A DNA stretch of 64,000 bases from Ochotona curzoniae (GCF_017591425.1 NW_024464918.1:6508001-6572000); one strand, 5' to 3'. Counted from the stretch's first letter, positions 1-11,109 are shown. Numbers and translations: made by a program. Notes: a model not told the origin generated them from the sequence alone.

Positions 1-865
1 TTCTTTGTACACCAAATGACTTTTTCTTGGATGTTAATTCTGTAAAATAAGGTCTTGAGTCTCAAGATTCTGTTATCTTCTATGAAAACCATCAGGTTTT
101 GCCCTAGCAGGTGGTTAAATTGCCAAAAGATCAACTTAGTCCTGTGGAAGCTTAGTTTTGGCTTCTGCTGGAGATGGTCTCTTTTAACTTTGCCCTTTGC
201 CCTACATGCTCTTGGCACGTGGTCTTGGCTCTAGAATGTGGTCCTTGCTCTCAAGGTGAGGCCCTGAATGAGTTTCAACTGAAAAGCCACTGTGTTTACA
301 AAGCGTCTCTCATTTAGCAGGCTTGAATTCCAAATTCTGTACCACTCATTAGACTTTCTGCAGTTTCTTTCCTCTGGGTATCTTAGAGACATCCTATTAA
401 AGAACTGTTTAGTGTAAGCTTGTGGTTTGAGGGGAATTGACCGCATAGATTTTAGGGTACCGATTCTGTGATGACCTCATGTGCAGGGTTTGCCCCTGTC
501 ATGTTTAGCCAGCCAGTTCCCTCTGTGCGATACAGAAAGGGATGCAGCAGCAGGGGCGTAGCTGCTATTGCCATCCTCACCCACCGTGCTGCCTTTATTC
601 CAGGCTGTGTCCTTTGCATTTCAACCTCCTCTTGGCAACTTCCTAGTGCTGTGAAAGAGTTGTTCTTAAACTATTTTGTCCAGATTATAAACTTATTACA
701 AAAGGATGGCTGGTAAAGCCATCCTGCTGTGGCTGCAGCCAGAAACTTCCCCCTTGCTTTACTCCCCAGGATCTCAGCTCCAGTGAATAGAGAAGAAAGA
801 AGTGAGGCAGACATAACGAAGAGCCCCGGGGGGAAGCCCAGCAGGGAGAAGAGTCGCATTGATAC
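1..865. other. Unique intergenic DNA
   Basis: No gene or recognisable repeat is visible. Short open frames on both strands have no protein-family signature and no conserved splice context that I can see. A perfect 9-bp hairpin (AGGATGGCT, 5-nt loop, AGCCATCCT) lies at 703-725. Confidence 0.5.
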
Positions 866-990
866 AATGATGGTTAAGAACATAGACTTGGGATCAAATC
901 CCAATCCTGCCACGAAACAACTGCGTGATCTTGAGCATGTGGCTTAATCCCGTGGGACCAGTGTTCTCATTTGTTAAGGGGGAAATGACA
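866..990 (+). repeat. MIR SINE
   Basis: The MIR core order is readable on the plus strand: a 'tggttaagaacatagacttg' start, a 'gggatcaaatcccaatcctgccac' style B-box region, then 'cgtgatcttgagcatgtggctta' and a 'tctcatttgttaag' segment like the MIR 'cctcatctgtaaaatgggg' end. Divergence fits an ancient pan-mammalian copy. Confidence 0.8.
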
Positions 991-1001
991 TGTTTTCACA
1001 G

Positions 1002-1304
1002 ATGTCTTTTTATTTATTTAAGCAGAATGATTGGGGGAATAGAGAGAGAGAGAGAGAGAATCTGTGTCTATCTGCTGGTTCACTCCCCCAGTATTTGCAA
1101 TAGCCAGAGATGAGCTAATCTGAAGCCAGGAGCCAGGAGCTTCTTCTGGGTCTTCTACATGGGTCACCCGTGGCTGCTTTCCCAGGCCAGAAGCAGGGAG
1201 CTGAATGGGAAGTGGAGCAGCTGGGTGTCTGTACACTGTACACTGGTGTCTGTATGGGATGCTGGTGCTGCAGGTGAAACACCAGCCTGTGGCTTGAGCA
1301 GGAC
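1002..1304 (-). mobile_element. CSINE (lagomorph C repeat), old
   Basis: Reverse-strand C repeat: T-rich tail complement, GA-rich block with an expanded (GA)n at 1040-1058, 'ctgctggttcactccccc', then the 'gaagccaggagccaggagcttctt' and 'cccaggccagaagcagggagctg' body blocks. About 20% diverged by eye. Confidence 0.85.
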
Positions 1305-1330
1305 TGGATTGGTTTTTTTCCCCTTCATAT

Positions 1331-1840
1331 CTTTATTTTTTTTTAATTATATTTTTGACAATCCTTACATAGTTAATTAGGATAAAAAGGTTCAAGGGCT
1401 ACAGGAAAGTGGGTAAGACTATTATTTCCATATTGTTTCCTTCATATATCTCAGGTAAAAAGGGATATAGAGGGAGAAGCCCCACCCAGTCTCCCACCCA
1501 CCCCAAGTCCCGGATGGCATGGGGACTGCTCTGAGATACTTGCTCAAGTGGTTTTGATAGTTCACCTTTTATGAATCGCTGCCAATCTCGCCACTCCAAG
1601 CACGATGAGGTCGTCGAAGAATCCGCTAATTGACACAGTCCCTCATAGTCGCCATTTGTCCAGTGTTTCTCTGCCAACAAATAGCTGAGGTGGTTGATTG
1701 ACTTGTTCTGTCTTATCTTGGTTAGGGTTCTGAGTCCAGCATTTCGATTGGGCATACCCTAAAGAAATTTTGAGGTATTCCCAGCCCAGGTTCTTGTGTG
1801 TTCTAGCAAGCACAGGGCCCGGCACAAGGACTGGATTGAT
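1331..1840 (-). mobile_element. 3' module of the composite G-rich retroposon, diverged copy
   Basis: Read on the minus strand, this matches the 3' ends at 46,700-47,125 and 59,750-60,150 block by block: a 'caatcaaccacctcagc' segment, 'ttggcagagaaacactgg', 'aaatggcgactatgaggg', 'ttgagcaagtatctcagagc', then 'cccactttcctgtagccctt' and an A-rich end after 'taattaactatgtaagg'. It is clearly older or a different subfamily. 1,766-1,840 may be the end of the G-rich array. Confidence 0.8.
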
Positions 1841-1855
1841 TTTAAAGGGTCTGCT

Positions 1856-2130
1856 TTGGGTTGGGTGTTGTGGTGTGGCAAGCTCAGCTGCAGCCCGAGT
1901 TATCGGTATCCCGTATCTGCTGCTGGAAATCCTAGCTCTGCTTTTTCTGATCCAGCTCCCCACCAATGCCATGGAGGCAGTAGAAGATAGTTCAAGATTC
2001 TGAACTGCTGTTACCTGCGTTGGAGACCCGGATGGGATTTCTGGCTCCTCATTTAGTATGGCCCAGCTCTGGCTGTTTCAGGCATTTGGGGAGTGAACTA
2101 ACAGATAAAAGACCTCTGTCTCCTTTTTCA
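1856..2130 (+). mobile_element. CSINE, old
   Basis: Plus-strand order: 'gttgtggtgtggcaagctc' head, 'tatcggtatcccgtat', 'gatccagctccccaccaatg', 'ggagacccggatggg', 'catttggggagtgaac', then a CT-rich 3' end. It abuts the antisense composite element. Confidence 0.7.
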
Positions 2131-2142
2131 CTCTGATTTTTA

Positions 2143-2478
2143 AGTGATTTATTAAATTTTTTATTGGAAAGGCAGATATACAGGGAGGAGGAGAAACAGA
2201 GAGAAAGATCCTCTGTCTGCTGGTTCATTCCCCAAGTGGTCGCAAAGGCTGGAGCTGAGTTGATTTGATGCCAGGAGCCAGAACCCAGGAGCTTCTTCTG
2301 GGTCTCCCATGCAGATGCAGGGTCCCCAAGGCTTTGAGCCATCCTTTACTGCTTTCCCAGGCCACAAGCATGGAGCTGGATGGAAAGTGAGGCAGCCAGG
2401 ATACAAACCACTGCCCATATAGGACTTGGGCAGATGCAAGGCAAAGATTTAACTACTAGGCTATTGCACTGGGCCCGT
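2143..2478 (-). mobile_element. CSINE
   Basis: Full-length reverse copy running from the tail complement ('tttattggaaaggcagatat', GA-rich block) to the head complement ending 'ctattgcactgggccc'. Confidence 0.92.
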
Positions 2479-2527
2479 GTCACTCTTTCAGACAAATAAG
2501 TATGTATTTTTCAAAATGTCTTATTTT

Positions 2528-2843
2528 TTTAAAAAAAGATTTATTTTAAATATAGCATTATAGGCAGAGAAGGAGGAAGAGAGGAAAAGAGAGAGAGATC
2601 TTCTATTTGCTGTCTGCTGGTTCACTTGCTAAATGGCTGCAACAACCAGAGATAGGCCAGGCCAAAGCCAGGAGGTAGAAGCTTCATTTGGGTCTGCCAT
2701 GGGGTGCAGGGCCCAAGTACCTGGGCCATATTCTGCTTTACTAGGAGGATTAGGAAGCTGGGTTGGAGTTGGAGCAGCCAGGACTTGAACTGTTGCTGGC
2801 ATTGCAGGGGGTAGCTTAACCTACTATGCCACAATGCCAGTTC
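2528..2843 (-). mobile_element. CSINE, old
   Basis: Reverse copy from 'aaaaaaagatttattttaaa' through a GA-rich block, 'ctgctggttcacttgc' and 'ggtctgccatggggtgcagg' to 'ctactatgccacaatgccag'. Confidence 0.85.
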
Positions 2844-2865
2844 CTTAAAAACAAAAAAGGCCTTT

Positions 2866-3172
2866 TAAGATATATTTATTTGTTTATTTACTTAAATGGG
2901 AGAGACTGACAGAGACAGCGAGTGAGTAAATAATGAGTGTGTTTCCATTCTCTGGATCATTGCCCAAATGATTACAACAGCTGAGGTTGCACAAGGCTAA
3001 AGCCAGGAGCCTGGATCTGAAGGTTGGTCTCCCATGAGGGCGACAAGCACCCAACTGCTTGTTCATGCTCTGCTGCCTGCCAGGGGGCACACTGGAGGGA
3101 GCTAGAATGGACAGTGGGGCTGTACCTTCAGTTCAGGTGCGGCGGTATGGCCTCCTGGCATCCCCAGTGGCA
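2866..3172 (-). mobile_element. CSINE, old and diverged
   Basis: Reverse copy with a degraded body: 'tatttatttgtttatttac' tail complement, 'gcccaaatgattacaacagc', 'ggttggtctcccatgaggg', and the head complement 'tggcatccccagtggcatag'. Confidence 0.7.
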
Positions 3173-3183
3173 TAGCTTTTTCT

Positions 3184-3482
3184 TTTTAAAGATTTTTTTT
3201 TTTTTTTTTTTTTTTTACTGGAAAGGCAGATTTTGCAGAGAGGAGAGACACAAGTGGCCACCATGGCTGGAGCTGTGCTGATCTAAAGCCAGGGGCTTTG
3301 AGCCTCTTCCGGGTCTCCCATGTGGGTGCAGGGTCCCAAGGCTTTGGGCCGTCCTTTACTGCCTTCCCAGGCAGCATGCAGGTAGATGGGAAGTGGAGCA
3401 GCAGGGACACAAACCACTACCCACATGGGATGCTGGCACTTGTAGGTGGAGATTAGCCAGTTGAGCCATTATGCCACCAAGG
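3184..3482 (-). mobile_element. CSINE with long poly-T tail complement
   Basis: Reverse copy beginning with a T run of about 25 bases, then 'ttactggaaaggcagatttt'. The usual CTGCTGGTTCACTCCCC segment is deleted next to 'acacaagtggccaccatgg'. The remainder runs to 'ttgagccattatgccacc'. Confidence 0.88.
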
Positions 3483-4382
3483 GCATCTTAACTGCTCTGC
3501 TCAATGCCCACATCTAGTTGCTCAGTTTTGCATAAGCTCTGGACATAGGGGTTTGCTCTAGTGACCAGGGAGCCTTGATGAGCTGAGGAGTACTCAGGAG
3601 ATGAATGCAGAGCCATGTGGGGCCATGCTGATGCATGTCCACTTGACCTTGTCTGCTTGTGTACTCCCCGCTCCCCATCCCACCTCCACCCGCCAGGCTG
3701 TGATACACAGGAGTGTCTCGGTTTTCTTGCAAGAAATGTGGCTCACCCCACTGGTGTCAAAGGGCTGATGATGTCTTTCTAAAAGCCTATTTAAATGCAG
3801 TGAGGTCTAGTTGTGTAGGAGGGAACATCTCTGCTTTGTGGATTCGAATCCCACATCAGAAACTACATACAGGTTTGGGGGTTCTGAGATTGGAAGATAT
3901 CTGTGCCTACTTTGCAGGTGGACTCTAGGTACCCGGGTCTCTTCCTGTGCCACGTGGTGGCGTGGAGGAAGCAGCAGAGCGGAGCGATCTGCTGCGTCTG
4001 TGTCTTGAGTCAGCCTTGCAAAGTTCCCAATGTGCCACACAGATAGGGTGACTGGAGTCTCACCGTAGCAAGTGGGTTCACAGCCTCAGCTCCATCTCGT
4101 GTCTTGGAGTGTCACTGCTGCTCATTTTCTGCTCCTCCGGGCAGTGACTTTCCATTTTAAAGCAGTGTTTTTCAGAGGGAAATACAGTGCAGGGTTGAGC
4201 CCAGGAGGCTCTGGTATAATACCTCGGGGTGAGTTCCTGGGGAGAACTCTTTCCCTTCACAATCTGAGGCTTTGGCTTAGAAAGGCAAGGGCTCATTTAG
4301 GTGATCCCAGGCGCGGTCCGGGGACCTCCGAGCTCCCGGCTGAGAAAGCAGTGCTGCACCTGTAGGTCCTTTTTCCTTTTTT
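3483..4382. other. Unique intergenic DNA with a possible MIR remnant
   Basis: No gene is seen. 3,800-3,900 contains 'gtggattcgaatcccacatc', which resembles the MIR B-box region but is too diverged to call firmly. An E-box-like 'gccacgtggtgg' lies near 3,950. Confidence 0.4.
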
Positions 4383-4680
4383 AAAATTGACGTGAAGTTC
4401 ATGTAATATCAAATCAGCCATTATGAATCATTGCCTTTCGGTGTCATTGAATATCTCCAACATGTTGCGTAATCACAACCTCTATCTTGTTTTAAAACCT
4501 CCTCATCTTCAAAGGAAATCCACATCCATGAAGCAGCCACTTTCATTCCTCCCTGCCCCCAGGCTCTGGTGGCCGCCCCCTGCTTCCTGTCTCCAGCTTG
4601 ACCTCTTCTGCAAGTTTCAGAAACGGCATCAAAACCTTGAACACGTGGCTTTTGTGTTTAACTTCTTTCTTCTCTTTTGT
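4383..4680 (-). mobile_element. Ancient LINE-1 3' UTR fragment (L1M type)
   Basis: Block order matches the antisense 3' UTR of old mammalian L1: 'aaaattgacgtgaagttcatgt', 'cagccattatgaatcattgc', 'ggtgtcattgaatatctcc', 'catgttgcgtaatcacaacc', 'ctgcccccaggctctggtgg', 'cgtggcttttgtgtttaact'. No ORF2 sequence follows. Confidence 0.75.
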
Positions 4681-6111
4681 TACCCTCAACCCCTTTCCTT
4701 CTCCAAATTTTTGGGCCCACCCAAGTAGTCCCCAGGTATTTCCAGATTCCGTTTTCCCAGAGTTAGGGCAGAGAGCTTGGGGATGGAAATTCGATCGATT
4801 TAGGAAAGAAAGAAACCCAGCCGTTTCTGATCAGGCTCCCACAGCTGAGTTTGGTTTGGAGGGCCAATTATCAGAGGTCTCCTGAACCGAGCCACGCAAA
4901 GACAGGCATGCCCTGGCTCTTGACTGGAAACAGATGGGCCATGCCCAAGAAGGAAAGTCGGCCAGAGACTGCGGTGTGACTGGGTTTTCACAAAGCTGTA
5001 TTTATAATCAGGCAGAAAAGCATGGAGAAACGGCTACAGGATCAAGTTACTCCTTAGATGGCAAGTGGTTACACCTGGCCACAAGACCCAGGGGACTAGG
5101 GAGATAGGTGCCAGTAACTGCCGGCCAGGTAGGTCAACACTTCTCCCACACTCTGTGGGTGTCTGACGGGACCCAGGAGCCATTGCTTTCCTACAGAGCC
5201 GAATGCCTATTGCCTTCCCTCCACGGGATGGGGTGGTAAGCTGACCCAATTTTTTAAATTTTTCTTGGTCTGGGAGGTTCATGCATCCAGGTGTGGGTCC
5301 CTGGAAATCACACTGTGGCCCTGCCCCTCCTTCTCATATTCTTCTTCTACCCCTTTTTCTGATATACATAACACTGCGTGGAGAAGACCTTGGGCAAGTC
5401 ACTTCCCTTGATCAGTTTGCAATTGAACCCATCAGGCTATGTCGTGGTTTGATTCTTGTCTCTCTGAAATCTCATATCTACCCAGAACCTTAGAATGTGA
5501 CTGTGGCAAGAAGCTTGTCTGTCCTGCAAGGTGCGAGATTTGAGTTGATGAGATGAGCTTGCAGTAGACAGATGACTGGGAGGAAAAGCACCCAGCCGAG
5601 TCATTCACAGGCACAGGGTATGCCCCATGAGAGCAACCTCGGGGAGAGAGAACTCCAAGCACTGGCTGGGACTTGGGACAAAGCAAGTGAGGCCACAAGG
5701 CGAAAGCAAGCAGCCTGGGGCTTCCAGAGAGGGAAGAGCACACAGGAGCAGTAGATGAGTCTGCGGGGCTAGTCATGCTGAGCCTCCTGTGTGGCGTGAC
5801 TAGGCAAGCAGGGACACCTGTACCCCTGCAGAGTAAGCCTGGCTCTCTAAGTGTGGGCCGGATACTCCCACCTTCCCAGGGTGCACGTGGGGTGCACGCT
5901 CAGACTCCACCCCGTTGTGGAGCCAGTTGGCCACCACTCCCTTCCTCAGAAAGAGATGGAAGGTGGAAGTGAGTCCCCATCTCTGCCTACACACCACGGG
6001 GAGCACTCAGTGGGTGGTACTGCTCTTGTTTTCTTTCTGCTGTGGGCGGTATATCACTTACAGGTACAGTTTTCAAATGTTTTTGCTGTGTTGTTTGTGG
6101 GAAGATTTTTT
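4681..6111. other. Unique intergenic DNA with a short MIR-like piece
   Basis: No supported gene. 5,370-5,450 carries 'agaccttgggcaagtcactt', the central MIR block on the plus strand (about 50% sure). A minus-strand frame of 114 codons at 5,432-5,776 has no family signature and is treated as chance. Confidence 0.45.
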
Positions 6112-6434
6112 CCAAGGTATATTTAGTTTTTATTTGAAAGGCAGAGTTAGAAAAGATGAAAGAGAGAGAGTCAGAGACCTTCCATCTGCTGATGCACTCT
6201 CCAAATGGCCACAACAAACCAGAGGTGTTATGGTCCTAAGCTGGGAGCCAGGAGTTTCCTCTGGGTCTTCTTCGTGGGTGTAGGGGCTCAAGGACTGGAG
6301 CCATTTTCCACTGCTTTCCCAGGCACATTAGCAGCGAGTTTGAGAGTAGAATAGTCGGGATTCCAACCAGTAATCATAAGGAATTTTGGCGCTGCAGATG
6401 GAGTCCTAGCATGCTACACCACAGTGCTGGCCCC
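6112..6434 (-). mobile_element. CSINE, old
   Basis: Reverse copy from 'tttttatttgaaaggcagag' through the GA block, 'cttccatctgctgatgcact', 'gggagccaggagtttcctct' and 'cccaggcacattagcag' to 'tgctacaccacagtgctggc'. Confidence 0.85.
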
Positions 6435-7210
6435 TGTGGGAAACATTTTAACCCACTCTTGTTTCTCAGTGTAGAGTGGTCCACACTCACACATGGATGT
6501 TTATTCTGTCACTGGTAAGTAATTCCTGGTCCTCTTTGCACCCAACACTAAAATCTCTGTGGGAGATAAGAACCTGCATTGCCAACTCATATATTCCTGG
6601 CTCGCATCACGCTGGTGCTATGTGAGAGTCCACAGCTATTGACAGTGACCAGCTTACTGGCTGCCTGGTGGGCTGCGCAGGGAGATCAGCCTGGTGCATT
6701 GACATTTTGCTTTCGGGCGTGTAGAGGAGTAGCAGAGAACTTCCTCGAATCTGTTTCTCCTTGTTTAGTTTGACTTTTGTGGGAGTGTGTGGTAGTCTCC
6801 CACAGTAGCTTATTTTAGCTAGAACTATTAAAGGTAGGGTTCGATGGGAGAGTATATTGATCAGGGTGGACTATTGGTTTAATGAAGGTATCCCTCATGT
6901 CATAAAACGTTGGAAGAGGCAGATGCAGTGTTGTATCCACAAGCCAAGGACTCCTAGTGTCCACAACCAGGAAAGAAGCTAGGAGAGGGGCACGCATTCT
7001 CAGCCGCTAGAGGGAGCCAGCTCTGCTGGCGCCATGATTTTGAGATTCTTGCCTCTTGCACCTTGAGCAAATGTATTTCTGTTATTGTGAATTAGTTTAT
7101 TACAGTTCTAGAAAGGATTACAGGTTAGATGGTGTTTGTGCTTGCATGGTGCTTCTAGTTTTAATAGAGTGTATTCACAGAACAACGTTCTTCATGTTGA
7201 GTTTCAATTT
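6435..7210. other. Unique intergenic DNA with a CTCF-like motif
   Basis: No gene or dispersed repeat recognised. The only motif worth recording is a CTCF-like 14-mer at 7,004-7,017, listed separately. Confidence 0.45.
7004..7017 (+). promoter_or_regulatory. Candidate CTCF core motif
   Basis: CCGCTAGAGGGAGC agrees with the CTCF core CCASYAGRKGGCRS at 12 of 14 positions, including the central AGRGGG. One such match is expected by chance every few tens of kilobases, so occupancy is unproven. Confidence 0.35.
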
Positions 7211-7467
7211 TTTAAAGATTTGCATTTTTATCGGAAAGTCAGATATACAGAGACCAGGAGAGACAGAGAGGAAGATCTTCCGGTTGCTGATTTGCTCTCC
7301 AAGTGGCCACAATGGCCAGAGCTGAGCCAATCTGATGCTAAGAGCCTCCTGAGGGTCTCCCACATGGGTACAGGTCCCAAAGCTTTGGGCCAACGTTGAC
7401 TGCTTTGCCAGACCATGAGTTGGGAGCCGGATGGGATACGGAGCTGATAGGATTAGAATTGGTGCCC
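7211..7467 (-). mobile_element. CSINE, head truncated
   Basis: Reverse copy from 'ttttatcggaaagtcagata' to 'gggatacggagctgatagg' and 'gaattggtgcccgtt'. The ~50 bp corresponding to the SINE head are missing. Confidence 0.88.
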
Positions 7468-7530
7468 GTTGAGTTTTCATTTTTAAGTTTTCTGAAGCAT
7501 AAGTAGGTTTTATTAACTTATTTTCTTTTT

Positions 7531-7839
7531 TTTAAAAAAAAAGATATTTGAATTTTATTTGAAAGGCTGAGTTAATAAAGAGAAGCAGAGACAGAGACCT
7601 TGCATCTGCTGGTTCACACCCTGAATGGTCTCAATGGCTGGAGCTGAGCCCATCCAAAGCCAGGAGCCTGGAGCTCCTTCTGAGTGTTTCACATGGGTGC
7701 AGGTATGCAAAGGCTTCAGCCGTCCTCTGCTGCTTCCCCAGACCAGAAGCAGGAAGCTGGATGGGAAGTAGAGCAGGTTGGACTCCAACTGGTGCTGCAG
7801 GCTGAGGCTTAACCTACTATGCCATGGTGCTTGCCCAGG
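7531..7839 (-). mobile_element. CSINE, old
   Basis: Reverse copy from 'gaattttatttgaaaggctg' through 'ctgctggttcacaccctg' and 'gcaggaagctggatgggaag' to 'cctactatgccatggtgctt'. Confidence 0.85.
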
Positions 7840-9049
7840 ATCAACTTTTTTCTCTTTGTTGGTTGTAGTTTGCAGATGACATATAATTCAGCATGGGGGC
7901 AGCATTCCTAGGACTGCTCATGTGCTTTTTCTCTTTGATGGTAATGTGGCATGGTAAACATCCCCCATTCCCCTTCCAGCTGCTGAGAAGCTCTAATTGT
8001 CCACAAGGCTGTGCGGGAAAGTGACCTTGTGAGCGCGTGCTGATGGTCTCTGGGGAGGAGGCACCCTCACCTGCTCTGTCCGGATGCATGCATTCTCAAG
8101 GTAAGGTTAAGATTTTAATTCCATTTCTGCTGTTTAGTATTTCTGAAACCCAGGCAATAACATTGTTTCTCTGAAATTTAGCTTTCCCCCGCCCCCACTG
8201 TGTTCTAGAAGTAACCATATCTACTTGTGGAATTTTTGTGAGGATTAGGGATAAATGTGCCAAATGCCAGGTCCACAGCAGTCTGTGTGAAAGAGTGTTC
8301 CGAGTGTTCTCTTCCAGTGATTGCTTTGGCTTTACTCCAGCCCTGGTTTCAGATCTGGTTTCAGTCTTGTAATTAATTAGCTTGTCAATTTGCCGTAATC
8401 CCATGAGCTCCGGGATCTTGCATGTGACTTTATGGGGGAAAGGCTCCTTTGGCAGACATGGGTGAAATTCTTGGTATTGTAGTGGAGGGAGTGTGGGCGT
8501 TAGACTGAGTCCCACCTGCTCTGTCGCCGTGTGATTCAGGCCTTTGCACTGGCTAGGCGGGGAGGACCGAAGCGGCTGGTGGTTTCTCCGTGACGTCACT
8601 GGCAAGTCTGTGATAAATGTGTGGTCAAGAACATGTGCTCAGTGAAGGTCACCATTTTCACCTTCTCTTTTTGTCAATGAACTTTCCCATCCCAAACCAC
8701 GCGACCTTCCCCTTCTCCAAATGCTGCTCCTGCATCCTACCAGCCACGGTGAAAGCGTGCAGAAGATGACATTTTCAAAAGAAGGCTCCTGGAGAGGGGT
8801 ATATCCTGAGATACACTTGAAGGGTGAACAGATCACTCCGCAGTGGGTTATATCTCATTCTAGCATCCAGAGCTGGGTTTAGTAGTCATTCTCCCTTGGC
8901 TCCCATTTGGGAGAAGAGAGATTTGGGGCATTCTGTCCCTTTTCTAAATGTGCTTTAAAATTCTTGGGTTTTTTTATAGGCATTTTATAATGTTGCATTT
9001 GTGTTTTGATGGGATGCAGTACAGTAGCCTGACACTTGAATACAGCATC
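7840..9049. other. Unique DNA with two old MIR pieces
   Basis: 8,120-8,290 reads as the 3' half of a plus-strand MIR ('ttgtttctctgaaatttag', 'tttgtgaggattagggataaatgtgccaaatgccaggtcc'). 8,470-8,560 reads as the 5' half of another ('gtgtgggcgttagactgagtcccacctgctctgtcgcc'). A minus-strand frame of 169 codons crosses both MIR pieces and is therefore not a gene. Confidence 0.5.
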
Positions 9050-10472
9050 AACTGATCAACTCAGGCAGTTAGCGTCTCCATTTCCTCATCTTTACGTTTG
9101 GACCCTACCAGCCTGCCTCCTCCTGTTCGCTTTACACTGTATAATGCATGATTGTGAGCTGTCGTCACTCCCGTGAGCTGTGAAAGCCCAGGCTCTCTCA
9201 CTTCTGTCTTGGTGTCATCTAACCTCCCTCTGTCTCTCCTTCCCTCTCTGCCAGCCTCTGGTAATTTCTATTCTACATTCAGACTGACTTTTAAAAAACG
9301 TCCATCTATGAGAGAGCATGCAGTGTTTGACTCTCTGTGTTTGGTGTGCTTCACCTGATAAAATGACCTCCAGTTACATGCTTGCACGTGTGAGGATTCC
9401 GTGCTTTCCTTATGGCAGAATAACCCCTCGTGCACATGGAGCACGTTGTTCTAATTCATTAGTGGATGCCCAGGTTGGTTTCAGATCTTGGCTTTTATGG
9501 ATAGCGCCACAAAGAAAATAGTAATGCACATATTGATTTTATTTCCCTTGGTGATTAAACTCGGAAACCGGATAGGTGGGTCACATGGTAAATTTATTTT
9601 TAATATCTTGAGGATCTCTGAAGTGGCTGTCTTGCTTTGTGTTCTCATCAATGGTGTGAACAGCTTTCCCTTTTTTTTCACTTCCTCTACAGCATAGGTT
9701 ACTTGTTTGTCTTTTCGATAACAGCCATTCTAACTGGCATGAGATCTAACCTCCTCTGGTTTTGAAAGGCAGTCCCTGGATGAGTAGTGAGAGTGCACAT
9801 TTTAGAATATATGTTTCTTGGCCTTATGTATTTTTTCTTTGAAGAAATGCCTGTTCAAATCTTTTGTCCATTTTTTAAATGGATTTTTTTGTTATTGTTG
9901 CTGAGTTGTTTTTTTTTTTTAGGTTCCTTCCATAGTCTGGATATTAATCTCTGTCAGATGGATAGCTTGCAATTTTTTTTTTCCTGTTAGTTTCTTCACT
10001 GTGTTGATTGTTCCCTTGGCTTTGTATCAAACTCAGAAGCTTCTACAATCTGGTTTTTACTGCCTGAGCTTTTGGGGTTTATACACAAGATCGCAACTGT
10101 TACCAATAATGTTTCCTGTTTTCTTCTGGTGGTTTCATTATTTCAAATCGTATGTTTAGATCTTCTATTGGCTTTTTTTTCCAGTGGATGTTGGCATGGG
10201 GTAAGAGGTAGAGGGAAGTTTGAGCCTTCTGTAAATGGATTTCCAGTTTACCCAGTAAGATTTATTGGAGAGATGACCTTTTCCAGTGTGTTCTTTTGGA
10301 GACGTCATCAAACATCACTGACTGTAGATGCAAAGATTGATTTCTGAGGTCGTTGTTCTTCTTCCATTGGGTCAATGTGCTTGGTTTTAATGCCAGTACC
10401 TTTTTTGTTTTGATTACAGTAATGCTGTCATATGTTTTAAAATCAGATATTGGGATACCTCCAGCTCTGTTC
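9050..10472 (-). mobile_element. LINE-1, 3' UTR and ORF2 C-terminal part (old L1M type)
   Basis: Antisense L1 in correct order: 3' UTR blocks ('tctctgccagcctctggtaa', 'gagcatgcagtgtttgactc', 'ttcacctgataaaatgacct'), then ORF2 C-terminal blocks ('cataggttacttgtttgtct', 'cttttgtccattttttaaat', 'atattaatctctgtcagatg', 'cagtaatgctgtcatatgtt'). Frames are broken. The element continues beyond two SINE insertions at 11,110. Confidence 0.88.
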
Positions 10473-10488
10473 AAAGTTTAAAGTATTT
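10473..10488. repeat. Target-site duplication of CSINE 10,489-10,817
   Basis: AAAGTTTAAAGTATTT occurs here and again at 10,818-10,833, immediately outside both ends of the SINE: a perfect 16-bp duplication typical of L1-driven insertion. Confidence 0.93.
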
Positions 10489-10817
10489 GGGCTAAAGTGG
10501 TGGCGCAAGTGGTTAAGGTCCTCACCTTGCACGCCCGGGATCCCATATGGGCGCTGATTCTATCCCGGCAGCCCCGCTTCCCTTCCAGCTCCCTGCCTGT
10601 GGCCCGGGAAAGCAGTCGAGGACGGCCCAAAGCTTTGGGACCCTGCACCCACACGGGAGACCCAGAAGAGGCTCCTGGCTTCAGATCGGCATAGCATCGG
10701 CCATTGTGCTCACTTGGGGAGTGAATCATTGGACGGAAGATCTTCCTCTCTGTCTCTCCTCTCTGTATATCCGCCTTTCCAATAAAAAAATAATAAAAAT
10801 AAATCTTTTTTAAAAAA
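10489..10817 (+). mobile_element. Young CSINE with intact target-site duplication
   Basis: Full-length plus-strand copy. The pol III A box (TGGCGCAAGTGG) and B-box region (GATTCTATCC) are recognisable, and CpGs are partly retained. It ends in an AATAAA-rich tail. It is close to the copies at 19,434, 23,260, 24,738 and 55,508 and belongs to the youngest subfamily here. It was inserted into an antisense L1. Confidence 0.96.
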
Positions 10818-10833
10818 AAAGTTTAAAGTATTT

Positions 10834-11108
10834 ATTCAAGAGGTAGAGAGAGACAAAGAGACAGTAAGTTCTTGTCTTATGGTTCACTTCCCACATGACA
10901 CAGTAGCTGGGCCTGGGCACAGGCAGGTGCCAGCACCTCAGTTTAGGTGATGCACATGGATGACAAAAGCCAGTCACTTGAACCATCACCAATGGCTTTC
11001 TGGGTCTGAGTCAGCAAGAAGACTGAGTCAGAAGCTGGCATCAGAGTCTATCGCAGCTGTTCTGACATAGGATGTAGGCATCTTCACCACCAGGCTAACA
11101 CGCACCCT
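10834..11108 (-). mobile_element. Older C-type SINE inside the L1
   Basis: Diverged reverse copy: 'gaggtagagagagacaaag', 'ggttcacttcccacatgac', 'gcaggtgccagcacctcag' and a 'catcttcaccaccaggctaac' head complement. The young SINE landed in its tail. Confidence 0.6.
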
Positions 11109-11109
11109 G

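Noticed and set aside
3840..3870. tRNA-like 'gattcgaatccc' B box
   Set aside because: No tRNA fold surrounds it. A decayed MIR is the simpler reading.
8096..8605. 169-codon minus-strand open frame
   Set aside because: It crosses two MIR fragments and has no recognisable domain. Frames of this size are expected by chance in 64 kb on six frames.
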